A DNA stretch of 32,388 nt from an uncultured Lachnospiraceae bacterium (GTDB lineage: Bacteria; Bacillota; Clostridia; Lachnospirales; Lachnospiraceae). This document shows positions 29,703 through 32,388 of this stretch, one piece after another. The DNA lies in contig CAMJGH010000026.1 in NCBI GenBank assembly GCA_946405185.1, positions 1 through 32,388 of the forward strand. The letters are read 5' to 3'. The stretch's first letter is position 1, and each line of letters opens with the position of its first letter. The notes under the pieces are model-generated. The model was not told the origin of the DNA. It made no database searches and saw only the letters and a program-made list of their open reading frames with translations. The position numbers were made by a program, and so were the translations under genes.

Positions 29703-31388
29703 GCGCGCATCCATGCCGTCGGAAGCATCCTGCAGCTCATCGATCTGGTTGACGGCCACCACCAGCGCCTGGATGGATGCCCGGATGATATCCTCGTCGA
29801 TGCCCACGCCCCAGTAGCCGTGCCCCTTGCAGGTGATGCCCACGTAGGCCACCGCCTTGGAGGACGACCCGGTGGTCAGAGAGTGCTCCTCGTAGTAACT
29901 GAGCTCATAGCTGATGCCGAAGTACTGCTTGACGGCGTTGGACACGGCGTCCAGACGGCCGTTGCCGTTGGCGCTGATCACGTGATCCGCGTCCACGTGG
30001 CGGATGGTCACATCCGCGGAAATGCCGTTGATCTGCTTGAAATGGCACTCCGGGATCTGGAAGATGGGCGAATTGTTGATGTAGCGGTCCTCGAAGATCT
30101 GGTAGATCCAGCCCGGGGACAACTCCTTGTGTTCGCGGTCGGAGACGCTCTTGACAGCGTACCCGACGGTCTCCTTCATCTTCTCCGGCAGGCTTAAGCC
30201 GAAGTTCTGCTTCAGGATGTAGCTGACACCGCCCTTGCCGGACTGGCTGTTGATGCGGATGACGTCCGACTCGTACACGCGGCCCACATCCACCGGATCG
30301 ATGGGCAGGTACGGCACGCACCACACCTTGTCCAGGTTCTTCTCGCGCCAGGCCATGCCCTTGGCGATGGCATCCTGGTGCGAACCGGAGAAGGCCGTGA
30401 AGACCAGGTCGCCGGCGTACGGCTGGCGCGGCGGCACGGTCATGCCGGTGCAGGACTCGTAGACACGGCGGATGGCCGGCAGGTTCTCGAAGTCCAGCTT
30501 CGGATCCACGCCGTGGGAGTAGAGGTTCATGGCCAGCGTGATGATGTCCACGTTGCCGGTGCGCTCGCCGTTGCCGAAGAGCGTCCCCTCGATGCGGTCC
30601 GCCCCGGCCAGCACGCCCAGCTCGGCGTCCGAGACGCCGCTTCCGCGGTCATTGTGCGGATGGAGGCTTAAGACCACGTTCTCACGGTACTCCAGGTGCT
30701 TGCTCATGAACTCCACCTGAGAGGCGAACACGTGCGGCATGGCGTTCTCCACGGTGGTGGGAAGGTTGATGATCACCTTGTGGTCCGCGTCCGGCTTCCA
30801 CACATCCAGCACCGCGTTGCAGACCTCCAGCGCATAGTCCACCTCGGTGCCCGGGAAGGACTCCGGCGAGTACTCGAACGAGAAGTTGCCTTCCGTCTTG
30901 GCGGCCAGGCGTGCCAGCAGCTCCGCGCCGTCCACCGCGATCTTCTTCACTTCCGCCTTGGATTTGCGGAAGACCTGCTCGCGCTGGGCCACCGACGTGG
31001 AGTTGTAGAGGTGCACCACGGCGTGCGGCGCACCCTTGACGGCCTCAAACGTGCGGCGGATGATGTGCTCGCGCGCCTGGGTGAGCACCTGCACCGTCAC
31101 GTCGTCCGGGATCATGTTGCGCTCGATGAGCGTGCGCATGAAACGGTATTCGGTATCCGACGCCGCCGGGAAGCCCACCTCGATCTCCTTGAAGCCCACG
31201 TCCACCAGCAGCTGGAAGAACTCCAGCTTCTGATCCAGCGTCATGGGCTCCACCAGCGCCTGGTTGCCGTCGCGCAGGTCCACGCTGCACCAGGCGGGCG
31301 CCTTCGTGATGTGGTCTTTCTTCACCCAGTCAAAGCACGGCTCCGGCGGGAGAAAGTAAGCGATGTCGTATTTCTTATAGTTTTGCAT
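29397..31388 (-). CDS. leuA: 2-isopropylmalate synthase fused to a C-terminal AraC-type DNA-binding domain
   Basis: Single uninterrupted frame of about 663 aa. Residues 1 to about 430 are the type-2 LeuA catalytic barrel: '[13 protein letters not shown]' (metal-binding Asp40), '[11 protein letters not shown]' (His243, His245) and '[14 protein letters not shown]'. Residues about 433-548 are the leucine-binding/dimerisation domain ('[31 protein letters not shown]', '[17 protein letters not shown]'). A short linker leads to 563-663, a complete two-helix-turn-helix AraC domain: '[27 protein letters not shown]' and '[34 protein letters not shown]'. It makes 2-isopropylmalate from 2-oxoisovalerate and acetyl-CoA and may also bind DNA. 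AGGGA lies six bases before ATG 31388; an ATG at 31394 is also in frame. No other leu gene follows, and no T-box leader precedes it. Confidence 0.93.
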   Translation of the reverse strand: MQNYKKYDIAYFLPPEPCFDWVKKDHITKAPAWCSVDLRDGNQALVEPMTLDQKLEFFQLLVDVGFKEIEVGFPAASDTEYRFMRTLIERNMIPDDVTVQVLTQAREHIIRRTFEAVKGAPHAVVHLYNSTSVAQREQVFRKSKAEVKKIAVDGAELLARLAAKTEGNFSFEYSPESFPGTEVDYALEVCNAVLDVWKPDADHKVIINLPTTVENAMPHVFASQVEFMSKHLEYRENVVLSLHPHNDRGSGVSDAELGVLAGADRIEGTLFGNGERTGNVDIITLAMNLYSHGVDPKLDFENLPAIRRVYESCTGMTVPPRQPYAGDLVFTAFSGSHQDAIAKGMAWREKNLDKVWCVPYLPIDPVDVGRVYESDVIRINSQSGKGGVSYILKQNFGLSLPEKMKETVGYAVKSVSDREHKELSPGWIYQIFEDRYINNSPIFQIPECHFKQINGISADVTIRHVDADHVISANGNGRLDAVSNAVKQYFGISYELSYYEEHSLTTGSSSKAVAYVGITCKGHGYWGVGIDEDIIRASIQALVVAVNQIDELQDASDGMDARMTEIRTYIQAHYQTVTLSELSEKFFLSKPYLSKYIREKSGVTFGELVKKARMKKARTLLKNSNMPVESVAENVGYQNVEHFNRLFKKTYGITPLQLRNHKG

Positions 31389-31435
31389 GGCCATTCCCTC
31401 ATAAGAAAAGAGCGATTTTAAGGTATCTGATGGCT

Positions 31436-31464
31436 ATGATAACATACTGTCTCTCATAAAGAAA
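31436..31464 (-). promoter_or_regulatory. leuA promoter and possible self-binding site
   Basis: Minus-strand TATCAT (31436-31441) preceded by TGT (extended -10), with a poor -35 TTTCTT (31459-31464) 17 nt upstream. A weak -35 with an extended -10 is typical of activator-dependent promoters. The -10 lies in an inverted repeat, ATGATAA (31436-31442) and TTATCAT (31474-31480). The surrounding 31395-31517 is clearly more AT-rich than the rest of the window. Confidence 0.5.
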
Positions 31465-31509
31465 GCCTTAGTTTTATCATGGTTTTTGATGTATTTTAAT
31501 CCAGCAGTC

Positions 31510-31535
31510 AAAAAAGACTCCCGCAAAAGCGGGAG
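31510..31535 (-). terminator. Terminator of the ABC-F gene
   Basis: On the minus strand CTCCCGC, loop TTTT, GCGGGAG then TCTTTTTTG: a perfect 7 bp stem with a T-run, about 70 nt after the ABC-F stop codon and upstream of the leuA promoter. Confidence 0.85.
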
Positions 31536-31605
31536 CCCGTTAATTTCGTCTGTGTTTTTCAAAGACATTCTCTGTATCTTTTGTAACCCATACGCCGGAG
31601 AAGAT

Positions 31606-32388
31606 TTATTCTTCCTCCAGCGCCGTAGCCGCTTCTTCCCAGGCTTCCACGGCCGCATCGAGCTGCGCGGAGACTTCCGCCCGCTCTTTGGTGAGCTTCT
31701 GCAGGGCCGCCGGATCCGTGGCGATGTGCTCCTGGGCCATCTGCCCGTCGATCTCCTCGAGGGCCGCTTCCAGCTCGGCCACCTTCTCTTCGGCCTTGGC
31801 CAGGTCACTCTTGAGCTTGCGCAGCCTTGCCTGCTCCTGCTTGCCGGCCCGCCAGGCTTCCTGCGAAGCGCTTTTTGCCGGGGCTTCGGGACGGGCCGAT
31901 GATGCCGGGGCACCCACAGCCGCCGCTGCCGCTGCCGCCTCCCGCTCCGCTTTCTTCTCGCGGTAGTAGTCGTAATTGCCCAGATAGGTGCGGAAGTTCT
32001 TCTCGTCCAGCTCCCAGACGATCTGCGCCGTCCGGTTGATAAAGAAGCGGTCGTGCGAGACCGTCAGCACCGTGCCGGTGTAACGGTTCAGGGCCTGCTC
32101 GAGGATCTCGCGCGAGAGGATATCCAGGTGGTTGGTGGGCTCATCGAGGATCAGGAAGTTGGCGTCCGTGAGCATCAGCTTGGCTAACGACAGACGGCCT
32201 TTCTCGCCGCCGGAGAGCGATGAGATCTCTTTGAAGACATCGTCCCCCGTGAACAGGAACGCCGCCAGATGGTCGCGCACCTGCGTCTCGGTCATGCGCG
32301 GGTTGGCGTCCGCCATCTCGTCAAAGACCGTCTTGTCGGAGTGCAGCACATGCTGCTCCTGATCGTAGTAGGCGATGTGCACCTTGGC
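31606..32388 (-). CDS. ABC-F family ATPase, C-terminal part (cut by right window edge)
   Basis: Soluble ABC-F protein (translation factor or antibiotic-target protection type) with no membrane domain. Only the second nucleotide-binding domain and the tail are in the window: 'ISSLSGGEKGRLSLAKLML' signature, 'FLILDEPTNHLDI' Walker B, 'VLTVSHDRFFINRTA' H-loop. Then comes an Ala/Pro-rich linker with a run of seven alanines, and a C-terminal coiled coil ('KLKSDLAKAEEKVAELEAALEEIDGQM...') ending in EEE. The C-terminal coiled coil resembles the Uup/YfmR-like subgroup. The start codon and first ATPase domain lie beyond the right edge. A terminator follows at 31510-31535. Confidence 0.9.
   Translation of the reverse strand, partial: AKVHIAYYDQEQHVLHSDKTVFDEMADANPRMTETQVRDHLAAFLFTGDDVFKEISSLSGGEKGRLSLAKLMLTDANFLILDEPTNHLDILSREILEQALNRYTGTVLTVSHDRFFINRTAQIVWELDEKNFRTYLGNYDYYREKKAEREAAAAAAAVGAPASSARPEAPAKSASQEAWRAGKQEQARLRKLKSDLAKAEEKVAELEAALEEIDGQMAQEHIATDPAALQKLTKERAEVSAQLDAAVEAWEEAATALEEE

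Noticed and set aside
31395-31605. T-box or leucine leader peptide upstream of leuA
   Set aside because: The leader after the -10 box is about 35 nt, too short for a T-box, and no leucine-rich short open frame or specifier-like structure is present. The hairpin in this region belongs to the ABC-F terminator.

Overview
The window is a GC-rich, gene-dense bacterial chromosome segment, almost entirely housekeeping. It looks like a high-GC Clostridia member (Firmicutes), most like Lachnospiraceae. The main reason is the block asp23-nusB-xseA-xseB-ispA-dxs-tlyA-nadK-argR-recN, which is typical of that group. Strong Shine-Dalgarno sites, sigma-A type promoters, tRNA genes without encoded CCA, a type-2 LeuA and ABC-F and MalF/MalG-type transporters also fit. 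No phage, insertion sequence, integrase, CRISPR array or defence locus was seen. The species cannot be named from the sequence alone.

Layout, left to right; nearly everything is on the minus strand. (1) 1-5184: rimP-nusA (nusA runs off the left edge) with its own promoter and a leader hairpin, preceded by parE-parC (topoisomerase IV) behind a perfect TTGACA-17-TATAAT promoter. (2) 5185-5819: a 635 bp gene-free stretch with two large imperfect palindromes and a strong terminator. (3) 5820-8315: an SDR oxidoreductase, a histidine phosphatase and a small lipoprotein. (4) 8325-13445: thiN followed by a carbohydrate-type ABC importer (ATPase, two permeases, and a binding protein that carries both a lipobox and a C-terminal membrane helix). 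(5) 13464-13739: tRNA-Met and tRNA-Val with promoter and terminator. (6) 13755-18677: a module headed by glgA, followed by a YhhN-like membrane protein, an aminotransferase homologue lacking the PLP lysine, and a CPBP protease; the CPBP gene converges on, and overlaps, a plus-strand PAP2-like protein that has lost catalytic residues. (7) 18772-27858: the isoprenoid, DNA-repair and NAD block. (8) 27853-28363: rlmH. (9) 28413-29394: a plus-strand zinc-ribbon membrane protein and a shared terminator. (10) 29397-31464: a fusion of 2-isopropylmalate synthase to a complete AraC-type DNA-binding domain. (11) 31510-32388: the 3' part of an ABC-F gene.

The most unusual items are the LeuA-AraC fusion, which could couple leucine-pathway flux or leucine feedback directly to transcription; the adjacent pseudoenzymes (lysine-less aminotransferase and degenerate PAP2 protein); and the two palindromic elements at 5251-5369 and 5604-5823, the second of which supplies the stop codon of the SDR gene. 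The gene starts given are those best supported by ribosome binding sites, and several are shorter than the longest open frame. All family assignments come from reading motifs in the translations; no database search was possible.
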